Source of the DNA: Eutreptiella sp. 'Long Island Sound 2002'
Lineage: Eukaryota; Euglenozoa; Euglenophyceae; Eutreptiales; Eutreptiaceae
Direction: 5' to 3'
Length of the DNA stretch: 64,000 nucleotides
NCBI GenBank assembly: GCA_964036045.1
Contig: OZ038383.1
Location: 33,685,394 to 33,749,393, forward strand
Numbering within the stretch: the stretch's first letter is position 1; each line of letters starts with the position of its first letter. The notes under the pieces were generated by a model. The model made no database searches and was not told where the DNA came from. It saw only the letters and a list, made by a program, of their open reading frames with translations. Of this stretch, positions 10,105-19,453 are shown in pieces. A program made the position numbers and the translations under genes.

Positions 10105-11115
10105 ATGGTGAATTGGCAGGAAGCGGGCAGGACGTGGCCGCGGCCCCACCCCCATGCAGCACGCCTGCTGCGTGGGTTGGTTTGGGACCAGCACTACCGC
10201 CACAGCAACCCCCAGTGCGAAGGCGGCATGCCCAGGAGCTTCGAGCTCCGCACGGACATCGCCCCCGACCGCCTGCAGGCCGTGGAGGACTGGCTGCGGG
10301 CGGAAGGGTACGAGTACTGCCACCAGCAGAGGCGCTGGAGGACGTGGACCCGGCCGGACAGGCCCGGCGAAGGCCTGCGCCCCGACGGGATTGAGGAGGA
10401 CGAGGACCCCAGCGCCTACCCGTCGGGCGCCTCGATCAACGTCTCCCTGTGGGACGTGATCGAGAAGAAGTTCCCGGAACCGGGGAGCGAGCGCAGGCTG
10501 CAGGGCAGCAGCAGCGCGTCTCCGGGGACGGAGAAGCGGTCCGCCGGGGACAGGAAGCGGGACCGGAAGTGGCGGGAGTACCAGGAGTCCCTGGCCGCCG
10601 AAGCCGCCCAAGGCGCCAAGGGCGGAACCCCAGCCCCCAGTCCCCAACGGGCCAATGGTGGTCACCACCCCGGCACCACCACCCTTGGCGACTACATCCA
10701 AGTCGCCAAGCAGACCCAGGCCAAGCCCCGTCCGCTGCTCCTGAGGGCCCGGCAGGTCCCAGCAGGCCCCAGCAGCGACGTGGAGTCGGCCCACCGCGGG
10801 AGGATGCCGGCCGACCAGGCCAGCTCCAGCAGCAGCGTCGCTCCCGAAAGGGACGTGGCGCGCGCCTGTGAGCGCGCCTGTGGGGTGCCCTGCAACCGTC
10901 GGGTTGCCCGGCAACGGGCCAGGCAGTACAGCGCTGCCGTGGAGAGCGCCGCCGGCATCGCCCAGGAGGAGGCTGCGGAGTGGGCGCATGGCATGGCCAT
11001 CCACGCCCAGACCGTGGCGGCCATTGCGGCCGGACTCACGGCCGTGGCCGCCCACGGGGCAGCGACTGCCCAGTCAACGGTGAGTTGGCGGCAGCCGACG
11101 AGGAAGCCTGCCTGA
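10105..11115 (+). CDS. gag: Element A Gag, N-terminal part
   Basis: The start chosen is the ATG at 10105 in a strong context (GCCATGG), downstream of an in-frame TGA at 10051. The protein begins with a domain of about 110 residues containing a GYEYCHQQRRWRTW stretch. Element D has a matching GYKYQWQLKRWRVW stretch, so this domain is inherited. It continues through a Ser/Pro/Arg-rich linker (motif TLGDYIQVAKQTQAKPRP, also in D) into an Ala-rich helical segment. The frame stops at 11113-11115. In D the equivalent segment runs straight on into the coiled coil, so here Gag continues one base back, in the frame of the next entry. The cause is a lesion or a -1 shift between about 11040 and 11112. 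The function of this N-terminal domain is unknown. Confidence 0.75.
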   Translation: MVNWQEAGRTWPRPHPHAARLLRGLVWDQHYRHSNPQCEGGMPRSFELRTDIAPDRLQAVEDWLRAEGYEYCHQQRRWRTWTRPDRPGEGLRPDGIEEDEDPSAYPSGASINVSLWDVIEKKFPEPGSERRLQGSSSASPGTEKRSAGDRKRDRKWREYQESLAAEAAQGAKGGTPAPSPQRANGGHHPGTTTLGDYIQVAKQTQAKPRPLLLRARQVPAGPSSDVESAHRGRMPADQASSSSSVAPERDVARACERACGVPCNRRVARQRARQYSAAVESAAGIAQEEAAEWAHGMAIHAQTVAAIAAGLTAVAAHGAATAQSTVSWRQPTRKPA

Positions 11116-14100
11116 CGCAGGAGGCCATTGCCTGCAAGGAGGCCGAGGTGAAGGCGCTGGAAGAGGCGCTTGCCCAAGAGAGGGCAAAGAAGGAGGCGGA
11201 GGAAAGGGCCCACGCCGAAGCGACGGCTAAGGCCCAGGAGGACGCCGCCAAGAAGGAAGCCATCGAGGCCGCGCGACGGAAGGTCGCTGAGGAGAAGGCC
11301 AAGACGGAGGCGGAGCTGGCAGCGTTGGAAGCGCAGAAGGCGCGGCTGCTGCAGGCCCGGGAAGCCGAGGCGGCTCGTGCTCGGGAGGAAGCCGAAGCGC
11401 GAGCTGCCGCAGCCACCGCCGCCGCAATGGAGGAGGCAGAGGCCAAACTCCGCCGCGAGACTCCCCCGGGAGCATCACGAGTGGAGACCCTTCGAAAGCT
11501 TTTCGAAGGGGACGCCTCCTCCAGGATGGCGCTGGATGAGGCCGACACGGGCAGCAGTGGGAGCGGTGGCACCACCGCCCGTCGACGGAGGAAGGGCAAG
11601 GGGAAGACCCCCGAGAGGCCGCGGAGGCCAGCGGGTGGGCACCCCCACGACAGTGACCCCTTCTTCACCGCCAGTGACGGGGATGAACGAGGCCGTCGAC
11701 ATCGCCAAGTGGTGGCGTGGACGGGCGGAGGCGGCGGAGACGTCCCCATGGAACCGGAAGGTGAGGATGAGGATCCCCCTCCTCCCTACCGGAGCTCGGA
11801 GTCCTCCGTGACCGAGACGCCCAGGTGGGGCGACATGGACGAGGATGACGACATGGAGTTCGGCATCACGAGGAAGCGCCCATCCTCGGACCCACCGAGG
11901 CGACCCGGCGGAGACCCACCGGGACCCCCTGGCGGAGGACCATCAGGACCCCCCGGAGGACGCCCACCAAGTGGACCCCCTGGAGGCGGATCACCGGGCG
12001 GGGGAGGACCCCCTGGACCGGGCGGACCCGGCGGAGGCCCTCCTGGAGGACCCCCTGGGGACCCTGACGACCCACCAGGGAACGGCGACCCGGATACCAC
12101 CTGGCGGTGGATTGTCTACCTCCGCAGGAGGGTCTTTGCCCTCGAGTGCGAGGTAGACACGGGCAAGGTCGAGATGGCTCGCATCTCCGGGGTCGCCGCG
12201 CGCGCGCAGAAGGACCTGGACATCGCCAGGGCCGAGACCAAGTCGCTGACGGACGTCGTCAGCGGCCTGCAGGAGAGGCTGGATGCGCTGGAAGCCCGTG
12301 GGAGCGTCGGCAGCAACCACCCACCCCTGGAGTCTGGCTCGTCTGACGACGGCTGGGGACCCGGACCAGGTCCAGGCAGACCCCACGCCCCCGGCGGAGC
12401 CCCCAGAAGTCGCCCCAGCGCCAGTGCCCCCTCCCTCACCGCCCCCTCTCACCACAGCGCGGGCCGCCGCAACGAGCGCGTGCCGCCCGGCAGTGGCAGT
12501 GAGGAATGGCGCGATGAGTGGCTCAGCGCGGACTACCACAACCGCCGTGCCCCACCGCGGACGCCGGTACGCCCCCGACGCCCGGCACCAGCCCCGGCAC
12601 CAATCCCCAGGGCTGGAGGACGTTATGGTGGACTCAGGGATGAGGTCCCCAGAGGAGACGTGGAGTGGGATGTCGGCGAAGGTGAGGACCTGGACCTGGA
12701 CCTGGACCTGGAGGAGTTCGACATCAGCCAGCCGCGTGGTGTACGACGGGAGGCCGCTGAACGCAGCCGCCGGCGCCGTGATGAGGATGCGTACATGGAT
12801 GCAGTACGGCGTGAACATTTTGGTTCAGCGTACGTGGAGGAACCGCGGCGTAGCCACAGGGACTCCATGGAGGAGATGGACGTGGCGGCCGTGGGAGTCC
12901 GTGGGCGAGGCCGATGGGAACCTCGGTCGACCTCGCGGCCGGCGTTCATGGTCTCTAAGGCCGCGGACGCCGCCGTGTGGGAAGACTTGAAGGACATCAA
13001 GCCCCCCATGTACGATGGCAACCCCCTCAACCTCGACCGCTTCTTGGAGAAGCTGGACGATTGGGGGCTGACCGTCACTGAAGACCTACCTCCCGCGGAT
13101 GCGGAGAGATATGTCTTCAAACGGTTCATGTACCGCCTGCCGGAAGTGCTCGGCGAGCTATACTTCGTGGCGACCAAGGAGGGGAAAATCAAGACCCTCA
13201 AGGACGCCAGGAAGTGGCTCAACGAGCAGGAGCGAGTGGACGCTCCGCAGGTGGCTGCCAAGCGCTGGAAGTCCATCAAGCTTGAGCATGATGGACGGGA
13301 GATCCGCCTACGGGACTGGCGTGACTTCCGAGGGAAATACACCCTCTTCCGCCGCAATGTGGAGGATTGGAACGAGGGTGACGAGCAGGCTCGCCTGCTC
13401 TCCATGCTGCCGGAAGCATGGATCAAAAGGGTCACCAAGGAGGAATCCAAGCGGGCCAAGTCCAACCACACGGTCAAGATGATGCTCCCCAAGGAGTATC
13501 ATACGAACGTGGTGTCTTGGGCGAAGAAGAACGTGGCCCGGGATGTCAAACGGCACTCCCTGCGGAACGCTCTTCTCATCACCGTCTCGGGCGATCGCGA
13601 GAAGACCGCGATGTGGCGCCTTGACGATTGTGAGTTGAGCGGCCAGACCATCCGTCTGCAGCCCATCCCGGCGCGGATGAGCTGCGACGAGATCCTGGAG
13701 TGGGTTGGCAAGGAAGTACTCAAGGAGTACCAAAACCTCCACCACACCCGCGGGTTGAGGCCCGGCGACCGCGACGTCAACTACGTTGGCGAGGGACCTG
13801 GCGGGGAATCTGCCATGGACCCAGCGGGAGCCGGCGGCGATGAGACTCTCGTCGACGATGACGACGACGATGAGCCCGCCGAAGTGGCTGTTTGCGCCTT
13901 CGTGGCCAACAACCTGAGCGCAGGAAGCAAACCGGGAAACTGGAAGCCCCTGCAGCAGGGTTGGAGGAAGAAGGAGAAGAGGGACCCTCGCCGCATTGGT
14001 GACCCTCTGCTGTCCTTTGGGGAGTTCATACGAGCTCACCCTCAGGGCTGTTTCGTGTGTTATGGGAGGAAGAAAGGCTTCAACCATGACCACCGAACAT

Positions 14101-14462
14101 GCCCCGTCCACAAGGCCGACACGGAGGCTTACAAGAAGGCGCACGGGTCGAAGAAGCGTGCGCCCGCGGGTATCCGGGAAGCCAAGATGGAGGTGGACAA
14201 GGACGAGCTGGCCAAGCTGATGTCGTCGGTGGGGACCGAATTGGCCAAGGAGATCCAGGAGATCAAGCGGAACTGGGTCCCCAGATCGGACAACAAGAAC
14301 AAGGAGAACAACCAGAATGACCAGAACAAGGACAAGGACAAGAACAAGGGTAAGAAAGGGGGAAGGAAGAAGGGCATCAACGACGTTGAGGCCGAGGAGA
14401 ACACCTCTCTCCCACAACCGACGCCCCCTAGCGGAGCCCCTGCAGCCAAGGGCCCCAGCTAG
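10980..14462 (+). CDS. gag: Element A Gag, main part (coiled coil, collagen-like tract, capsid, zinc knuckle)
   Basis: The frame is open from before 10980 and is probably entered from the preceding frame near 11080, not from its own start. Numbering from 10980, residues about 55-165 are an Ala/Glu/Lys-rich coiled coil. Residues about 300-375 are a Gly-Pro-Pro tract resembling collagen. Residues about 657-925 are the capsid-like retrotransposon Gag domain (conserved in D). An acidic run precedes the zinc knuckle at residues 1024-1041 (14049-14102), which has spacing C-X2-C-X8-H-X4-C in place of the usual X4 between the second Cys and His. A Lys/Asn-rich tail follows, as expected for RNA binding. 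Gag would form the virus-like particle and package the RNA. With the N-terminal part it is far longer than typical Ty3 Gag (about 300 residues). It overlaps pol by 31 bases and ends at TAG 14460. Confidence 0.85.
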   Translation: MGAWHGHPRPDRGGHCGRTHGRGRPRGSDCPVNGELAAADEEACLTQEAIACKEAEVKALEEALAQERAKKEAEERAHAEATAKAQEDAAKKEAIEAARRKVAEEKAKTEAELAALEAQKARLLQAREAEAARAREEAEARAAAATAAAMEEAEAKLRRETPPGASRVETLRKLFEGDASSRMALDEADTGSSGSGGTTARRRRKGKGKTPERPRRPAGGHPHDSDPFFTASDGDERGRRHRQVVAWTGGGGGDVPMEPEGEDEDPPPPYRSSESSVTETPRWGDMDEDDDMEFGITRKRPSSDPPRRPGGDPPGPPGGGPSGPPGGRPPSGPPGGGSPGGGGPPGPGGPGGGPPGGPPGDPDDPPGNGDPDTTWRWIVYLRRRVFALECEVDTGKVEMARISGVAARAQKDLDIARAETKSLTDVVSGLQERLDALEARGSVGSNHPPLESGSSDDGWGPGPGPGRPHAPGGAPRSRPSASAPSLTAPSHHSAGRRNERVPPGSGSEEWRDEWLSADYHNRRAPPRTPVRPRRPAPAPAPIPRAGGRYGGLRDEVPRGDVEWDVGEGEDLDLDLDLEEFDISQPRGVRREAAERSRRRRDEDAYMDAVRREHFGSAYVEEPRRSHRDSMEEMDVAAVGVRGRGRWEPRSTSRPAFMVSKAADAAVWEDLKDIKPPMYDGNPLNLDRFLEKLDDWGLTVTEDLPPADAERYVFKRFMYRLPEVLGELYFVATKEGKIKTLKDARKWLNEQERVDAPQVAAKRWKSIKLEHDGREIRLRDWRDFRGKYTLFRRNVEDWNEGDEQARLLSMLPEAWIKRVTKEESKRAKSNHTVKMMLPKEYHTNVVSWAKKNVARDVKRHSLRNALLITVSGDREKTAMWRLDDCELSGQTIRLQPIPARMSCDEILEWVGKEVLKEYQNLHHTRGLRPGDRDVNYVGEGPGGESAMDPAGAGGDETLVDDDDDDEPAEVAVCAFVANNLSAGSKPGNWKPLQQGWRKKEKRDPRRIGDPLLSFGEFIRAHPQGCFVCYGRKKGFNHDHRTCPVHKADTEAYKKAHGSKKRAPAGIREAKMEVDKDELAKLMSSVGTELAKEIQEIKRNWVPRSDNKNKENNQNDQNKDKDKNKGKKGGRKKGINDVEAEENTSLPQPTPPSGAPAAKGPS
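14429..14462 (+). promoter_or_regulatory. gag-pol recoding region (UAG and GGGCCCC)
   Basis: TAG at 14429-14431 lies in the pol frame, immediately before pol opens. In copies C (53238-53240) and D the same TAG, in the context CCTTAGCGGAGC, is in phase with gag and would end it. In A an upstream one-base phase difference moves gag past it to TAG 14460. In A's gag phase the heptamer GGGCCCC (14450-14456) fits the X XXY YYZ pattern of -1 slippery sites, and a -1 shift there enters pol. The choice between readthrough and frameshift is inference. Confidence 0.5.
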
Positions 14463-17400
14463 GGCGGTCGCAGGATGGTGACGTGGGAAGCGCCGAACCA
14501 TCCCAGTCGGGAGTCGATAAGCACAAGGGGACTGCCGCGGGCGGAAGGCCCGGTCCGGCGCCCAGTCGCGGAGGCGGGGTGAGGGCAAGTGAAGGCACGA
14601 ACCCTTGCACCCGTCCGTCCTTCGCGACCAAGAACGTGTTTGATGTACTACAGGATCTATCCGAGAGTATCGGAGGATCACCCGGACCGCAGCTGGATGC
14701 TGCAGATGGGCAGCCTGAGCCCATTGTCCACGACCTGCACCAGTCGCTTGTGGAGCTTCTGGAACGGCCGGAGATCCTGAGTTTGCACGCCGTGCGCCGT
14801 GTCGGTCGCGAGCGGCAGTTGCATCTTAAGGTCCGTGCCTTATGCGGGGAAGTGGAAAAGGTTTTCGACGTGTTGGTCGACACAGGAGCTCAAGTCAGCT
14901 TGGTCAAGGCTGGCCTACTTCCACCAGAGTGTCTGACTGACAGTCGGAAACCTGTCAGGCTGAAGGTGGCGAACGGCCAGTACATGGTGGGAGGCACGAA
15001 GGAAGCGGCCATCGGGCTGCAGTTTGTGAACCATCGTGAACTGAGCCGCCCAGACCTCGGCAAGGAAATCCTCCTGCACGGTCGCTTCTACGAGGCCGAG
15101 ATGGACTGGGATATGATCGTCGGGTACGACTTCATGATGGAGACGGACTCCGGCGTTCTCCCGGCCCAGGCCTCCATGACCCTGTACCAGGACGACCAAC
15201 TCTCGTGGCTTTCTTCACCTGAGCACCATGTGGAATGCCAATGGATCCACCCCGAACGCAATCAGCTCGAAGTGGCCGCGCTGGATACTGAGCCCACTGG
15301 GCCAGCAAACCAGGAGTACGGCGTAAGGCCGGAAGTGGCGAACCGAGTGGTCGCGGACCTGGGAGCATCGGATCTGGCCCTGGATGCGTTCTCTTCAGGA
15401 ACCTCCGCCCATCTTCGGGTATGTGAGAAGTACTGGAGCGCCCAGGACTCCGCGTGGAAGAAGCACTGGGGTCCGCATCAGGGATTGATGTGGATCCATT
15501 GCCCCCGTTGGGACATTCCAAGAGCGATAGCGAACATTCGCAAGGACCGCTCCAAGGCAGTGCTGGTTGTTCCTGTGGGATGCACCGAGGAGGAAAGTAC
15601 CCGACATTGGGTAGCCTCATTGACCAACATGACCTTGAACAAGGTCGTCCTACCGGCTGGAGAGAGTGTCTACCAGGACGCTAAGGGACAGCCCATGCCA
15701 CCCCAGAGATGGCCAACAGAATTCAACTATGTGGATGGGGGCCTTGATCAGGCCGACACCACGGACTTTGTGTGTGTCAACCGTATCATAGCAGAACCTT
15801 GGAGGCAATGCTTTGCGGTTCCCCCTGTTGACATCGAAGAATCGGACTCCGAAGACCCCCTCACTGAAGAGGAGTGGGATCTGGTTCAGGGGTATATGGA
15901 TCAGCCCTTTCACGACTGGGGAAACCAGCGTGAGGGCAAGGGCCAGGACAAAGCCTGGTGGGAAGTGGACTCAATCGTCTCCGGTTCCTATGACGGGAAT
16001 ACCTTCGTGCAGAGGGTGCTGGATCACATGTCCAGCCAAGACGAGCCGCCTGGCGGTAACCCACCCACCTACGGCGATCTGTTCCGAGGCAAGACCAGAG
16101 ATGGCCCTTTGGGCCACCTGGGAAGCCCACCTGAGCCGAAGGCGAGCGGGGTCGCTACCCCTCAAGTAAGCTCCGTGGTTCAAGTGCCCGGAAAAGCCAA
16201 GGCGGAGTCCGATGACTGCCCCAAGATCCAGGCGTTGAGGGCCAGGCTGAAGCAGAAGTATGGCGAGACCTTCTTCAGCGGCAAACCTGTGTTCCCCCCA
16301 CCGGTGCGTGGACCGTATGGCGAGGCCAAGATACGTCTGAAGCAGGACCCCCGTGTGTATCGGCACCGGGAGTTTGCCCTGAGGGGCGAGAGGAAAGAGG
16401 CCATGGAGAAGATCCTCCGTGACTTCATCCAGAGAGGCTGGCTTGAGCCGTGCCACTCCGAGTGGGCCTCTCCCTGCTTCGTCGTCCCCAAGAAGGTTGC
16501 CGGCCAGTGGCGGCTCGTGGTCGACTACCGCGGCCTGAACGCCCAAACGCAGCACGACAGCTATACGCTGCCCCTCATTGAGGACATGCTGCAAAAGCAA
16601 CACCGGCGGAGGATCTTCACGGTGATTGACCTGAAACATGGTTATCACCAGATGCCTCTCGCCGAAGAGTCCCGTGCCTGCACAGCCATGAGCACTCCAC
16701 TTGGACCTCTCCAGTGGAAGGTGATGCCCATGGGCGTCACCAACGGCAATGCGGCTTGTCAGCGGATGCTGGAGAACCTGCTTGAGCCGGTGCGCGACTG
16801 TGCGGACCCCTTCGTGGACGACGTGATCATCGCGTCCGGGGACCCCAGCATGAGCTACGAGGAGCTCCTGGAAGCACACAAGAGGGACGTCACTCGAGTG
16901 CTAGACCTTCTGGTTCGGCACAAACTCACGGGCAGCAGTGACAAGGCCACCATTGCGGTAAGCGAGGTGGTCTTCGCTGGCCACGTAGTTGGGAACGGGC
17001 AGCGAAAGCCCATACCTGGCAAGGTGGCTGCGATTGAGCACTGGGAAAAGCCCAAGACGGTCTCTGAGCTACGGGCGTATCTGGGGTTCTGCAACTACTA
17101 CTCGGGGTATATCAAGATGTATGCCGAGTATGCAGCCCCCATGACGACCATGCTCAAGGGCAACCGAGAGGAGACCAAGAAGGGGTCCAAGAAGGCTCTG
17201 GTCTGGACTGAAGAGTCTGACCGTGCCTTTGAGGGGATGACGCAGGCGCTGCTATCCGCAGTGGGTCTGCACCTCGTGGATCCCGACCGAGGGTTCGTCC
17301 TGCGCACCGACGCTTCCGACTACGCCATTGGCGCTGTGTTGGAGCAAGTGCTTGACGACGGGAGGCACGTGCCCGTGGCCTTCTGGAGCCGAGTCCTGGC

Positions 17401-19453
17401 GGAAGGCCAGAGACGGACGTGGACGCCCCGTGAAAAGGAGGCGTATGCCATCGTCATGGCTCTCAGGAAATGGGCTGGGTACATAGCCCTCCATCCCGTC
17501 ACCGTCTGCACCGACCATCAGAGTCTGCAGTCGTGGCACAAGGAGCACGTGGACACCCCCTCAGGTCCCGCCTCCCGTCGGGCAAGATGGCACGAGACCT
17601 TGGCCAAGTTCGACCTTACGGTTGTTTATATTCCTGGAAAGGATAACACCGTGGCGGACTGTCTCAGTAGGTGGGCCTATCCCGCCAGCAAGGGCATGCA
17701 GGATATCTCTGCCCATGGCGATGAGGCTGAGACCGCTGAAGCCAAGAGGATCATTGAAATGGAGCGCCTGATGGAGGAGGAGGGTGCCAAATGCTTCGTC
17801 GTCATGGCCGCAGATGCCCCCCTCGCTTCGGGGGTGAGCAGAACGGTCAGTGTACTCGCCCCTGTGGGTGCCGCGGGCGGAAGGCCCGGTCCGGCACCCC
17901 CTGTGGGAACTGAGTCCGACAAGCACCTCTTCCCGGAGTCTTGCCTCCAGGACGACTGGACCGACGATTACGCCAAGTCTGAGGCCTTTGCGGCCGAGTA
18001 TAGGGCTGTGACCGACCCTGACGACGGGCAGAAGTGGCCAAAGGGGCTGACTGAGGAAGATGGCAAGCTCTACCGGAATGGTAAGCTGCTAGTCCCGGAG
18101 TCCCGGGTGCTTGAGCTGTGTGAAGCTTGGCACCACCACATGCTGCACCCAGGGGTCAAGAAGCAAGCTCTTGACATGCAGCGTCGGTTCGAGATCGACC
18201 ATATCGTTCTCTACACCGCCATCAAGAAGGTCAGGAAGGGTTGTTCGGTCTGTCAGGCCTGCAATCCCGATAACCGGGACGTCAAGGGGGAACCCCAATG
18301 GACCCCGGTTCCTGACCAGCCCATGGAGAGCGTGGCCATGGACGTCTTCTCCATGCCCGAAGTGCACATTGGCAAGGAGACCTTTGACTGTGTGGTTCTC
18401 TGTGTGGACCGCCACAGCGGCTACGTTGTAGCCGTTCCGGCACGCAAAAAGGGGTTGCTTGCCAAGGAGGTGGCAGTCATGATGATTCGTCATTGGCTGA
18501 CCGTCTTTGACATCCCCCGCACCATTTGCAGTGACCGAGGGCCCCAGTTTACTGGTGGCTGGTTCAAGGCTATGTGTTCCCTCATGGGGATACGTCATGC
18601 CAAGAGCGTGGCCTATCTCAGCCGGTCTAACGGCCGTGCTGAGGTGGCTGGACGGCAGCTGCTCGAGAAGCTGCGCAAGATCCACATCACCGATCCACGT
18701 CGGAACTGGTTCGAGGAGATGTGGCCTGCTCTGAAGGCCCATCATGACACCCCCACTCCGGGCGGTTTGTCCCCTCACCAGATTCTCTTCGGCAGGGACC
18801 CCCTGGGTAGGGGACTTCCCTTGTCTGGTGATGGCATGGCTATGGATGCCAAGGAGTTCTTGGCGCGGCAAGAGCAAACGGCGCGGGACATCCGCCAGCA
18901 GCTTGAGAAGGAGCATGCTGAGCGTCAGAAGTCCGCCCCGAGCTCGACAGCGCAGAAGTTCAGGGTGGGAGACCCGGTGTGGGTGATCAGACCCCGCCCC
19001 ATGGGCACCCACCGCACCAAAACCTGGTTCACACCCGGCGAGGTGGTCCGCAGGATTGGTGAGGACACCTACCGCATCAAGGTGGGTCACGGACAGTTCC
19101 GGGAGCGCCACGAGAGTCAACTCCGTGTGCGGGAACCCGACCTCCGTGGCCGACATGTGTCCCTGGACTACGCCAAACATGAGGCCGATTCGGACGACGA
19201 CTATGCTGAGCAGGACGACTATACTGTCGAGATGATCCTGGCTCAGCGTCCGAAGGCCTCGGCACCCGGAGGTCTGGAGTTCAAGGTTCGTTGGCGAGGC
19301 TATGGGCCGTCCCACGACACCTGGGAACCCGTCTCCTCGTTCGTGCCGCGGGTCAATACTCCCTTCATGGAGTACATCCGCAAGCACAAGACCAAGATCC
19401 ACGTTTCGGACTTGGCAGCACTCACCCGGGCGATTGCAGCCAGGGGTGCCTGA
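14432..19453 (+). CDS. pol: Element A Pol polyprotein (protease-RT-RNase H-integrase-chromodomain)
   Basis: One frame is open from the codon after TAG 14429-14431 to the stop at 19453. It has no obvious start codon of its own, so it is probably made as Gag-Pol. Numbering from GTG 14483, the retropepsin motif DTGA is at 133-136. The RT catalytic aspartates are D716 (VIDLKHGYHQ) and D779/D780 (FVDD, the YxDD box). RNase H begins near D943 (RTDASDYAIG). The integrase has an HH-CC zinc module (HHHMLH...CSVC), then D1287, D1351 and E1387, giving the D,D35E spacing. A GPQF-type core and a C-terminal chromodomain (about 1580-1625; RWRGYGPSHDTWEP) follow. All expected catalytic residues are present. 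The chromodomain places it with chromoviruses, in which this domain steers integration to particular chromatin. Copy C (53241-58238) is its closest relative in the window. Confidence 0.95.
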   Translation, partial: RSPCSQGPQLGRSQDGDVGSAEPSQSGVDKHKGTAAGGRPGPAPSRGGGVRASEGTNPCTRPSFATKNVFDVLQDLSESIGGSPGPQLDAADGQPEPIVHDLHQSLVELLERPEILSLHAVRRVGRERQLHLKVRALCGEVEKVFDVLVDTGAQVSLVKAGLLPPECLTDSRKPVRLKVANGQYMVGGTKEAAIGLQFVNHRELSRPDLGKEILLHGRFYEAEMDWDMIVGYDFMMETDSGVLPAQASMTLYQDDQLSWLSSPEHHVECQWIHPERNQLEVAALDTEPTGPANQEYGVRPEVANRVVADLGASDLALDAFSSGTSAHLRVCEKYWSAQDSAWKKHWGPHQGLMWIHCPRWDIPRAIANIRKDRSKAVLVVPVGCTEEESTRHWVASLTNMTLNKVVLPAGESVYQDAKGQPMPPQRWPTEFNYVDGGLDQADTTDFVCVNRIIAEPWRQCFAVPPVDIEESDSEDPLTEEEWDLVQGYMDQPFHDWGNQREGKGQDKAWWEVDSIVSGSYDGNTFVQRVLDHMSSQDEPPGGNPPTYGDLFRGKTRDGPLGHLGSPPEPKASGVATPQVSSVVQVPGKAKAESDDCPKIQALRARLKQKYGETFFSGKPVFPPPVRGPYGEAKIRLKQDPRVYRHREFALRGERKEAMEKILRDFIQRGWLEPCHSEWASPCFVVPKKVAGQWRLVVDYRGLNAQTQHDSYTLPLIEDMLQKQHRRRIFTVIDLKHGYHQMPLAEESRACTAMSTPLGPLQWKVMPMGVTNGNAACQRMLENLLEPVRDCADPFVDDVIIASGDPSMSYEELLEAHKRDVTRVLDLLVRHKLTGSSDKATIAVSEVVFAGHVVGNGQRKPIPGKVAAIEHWEKPKTVSELRAYLGFCNYYSGYIKMYAEYAAPMTTMLKGNREETKKGSKKALVWTEESDRAFEGMTQALLSAVGLHLVDPDRGFVLRTDASDYAIGAVLEQVLDDGRHVPVAFWSRVLAEGQRRTWTPREKEAYAIVMALRKWAGYIALHPVTVCTDHQSLQSWHKEHVDTPSGPASRRARWHETLAKFDLTVVYIPGKDNTVADCLSRWAYPASKGMQDISAHGDEAETAEAKRIIEMERLMEEEGAKCFVVMAADAPLASGVSRTVSVLAPVGAAGGRPGPAPPVGTESDKHLFPESCLQDDWTDDYAKSEAFAAEYRAVTDPDDGQKWPKGLTEEDGKLYRNGKLLVPESRVLELCEAWHHHMLHPGVKKQALDMQRRFEIDHIVLYTAIKKVRKGCSVCQACNPDNRDVKGEPQWTPVPDQPMESVAMDVFSMPEVHIGKETFDCVVLCVDRHSGYVVAVPARKKGLLAKEVAVMMIRHWLTVFDIPRTICSDRGPQFTGGWFKAMCSLMGIRHAKSVAYLSRSNGRAEVAGRQLLEKLRKIHITDPRRNWFEEMWPALKAHHDTPTPGGLSPHQILFGRDPLGRGLPLSGDGMAMDAKEFLARQEQTARDIRQQLEKEHAERQKSAPSSTAQKFRVGDPVWVIRPRPMGTHRTKTWFTPGEVVRRIGEDTYRIKVGHGQFRERHESQLRVREPDLRGRHVSLDYAKHEADSDDDYAEQDDYTVEMILAQRPKASAPGGLEFKVRWRGYGPSHDTWEPVSSFVPRVNTPFMEYIRKHKTKIHVSDLAALTRAIAARGA

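Noticed and set aside
9676-11055. 459-codon open frame on the minus strand over the 5' end of gag A
   Set aside because: It is the GC-rich mirror of the gag frame. The plus-strand frame has a good start context and a homologue in D, and the minus frame has no recognisable domain.
18089-19402. 437-codon minus-strand frame across integrase A
   Set aside because: It overlaps the intact integrase-chromodomain coding strand, and the similar minus frame in copy C merely reflects the homology of the plus strand.
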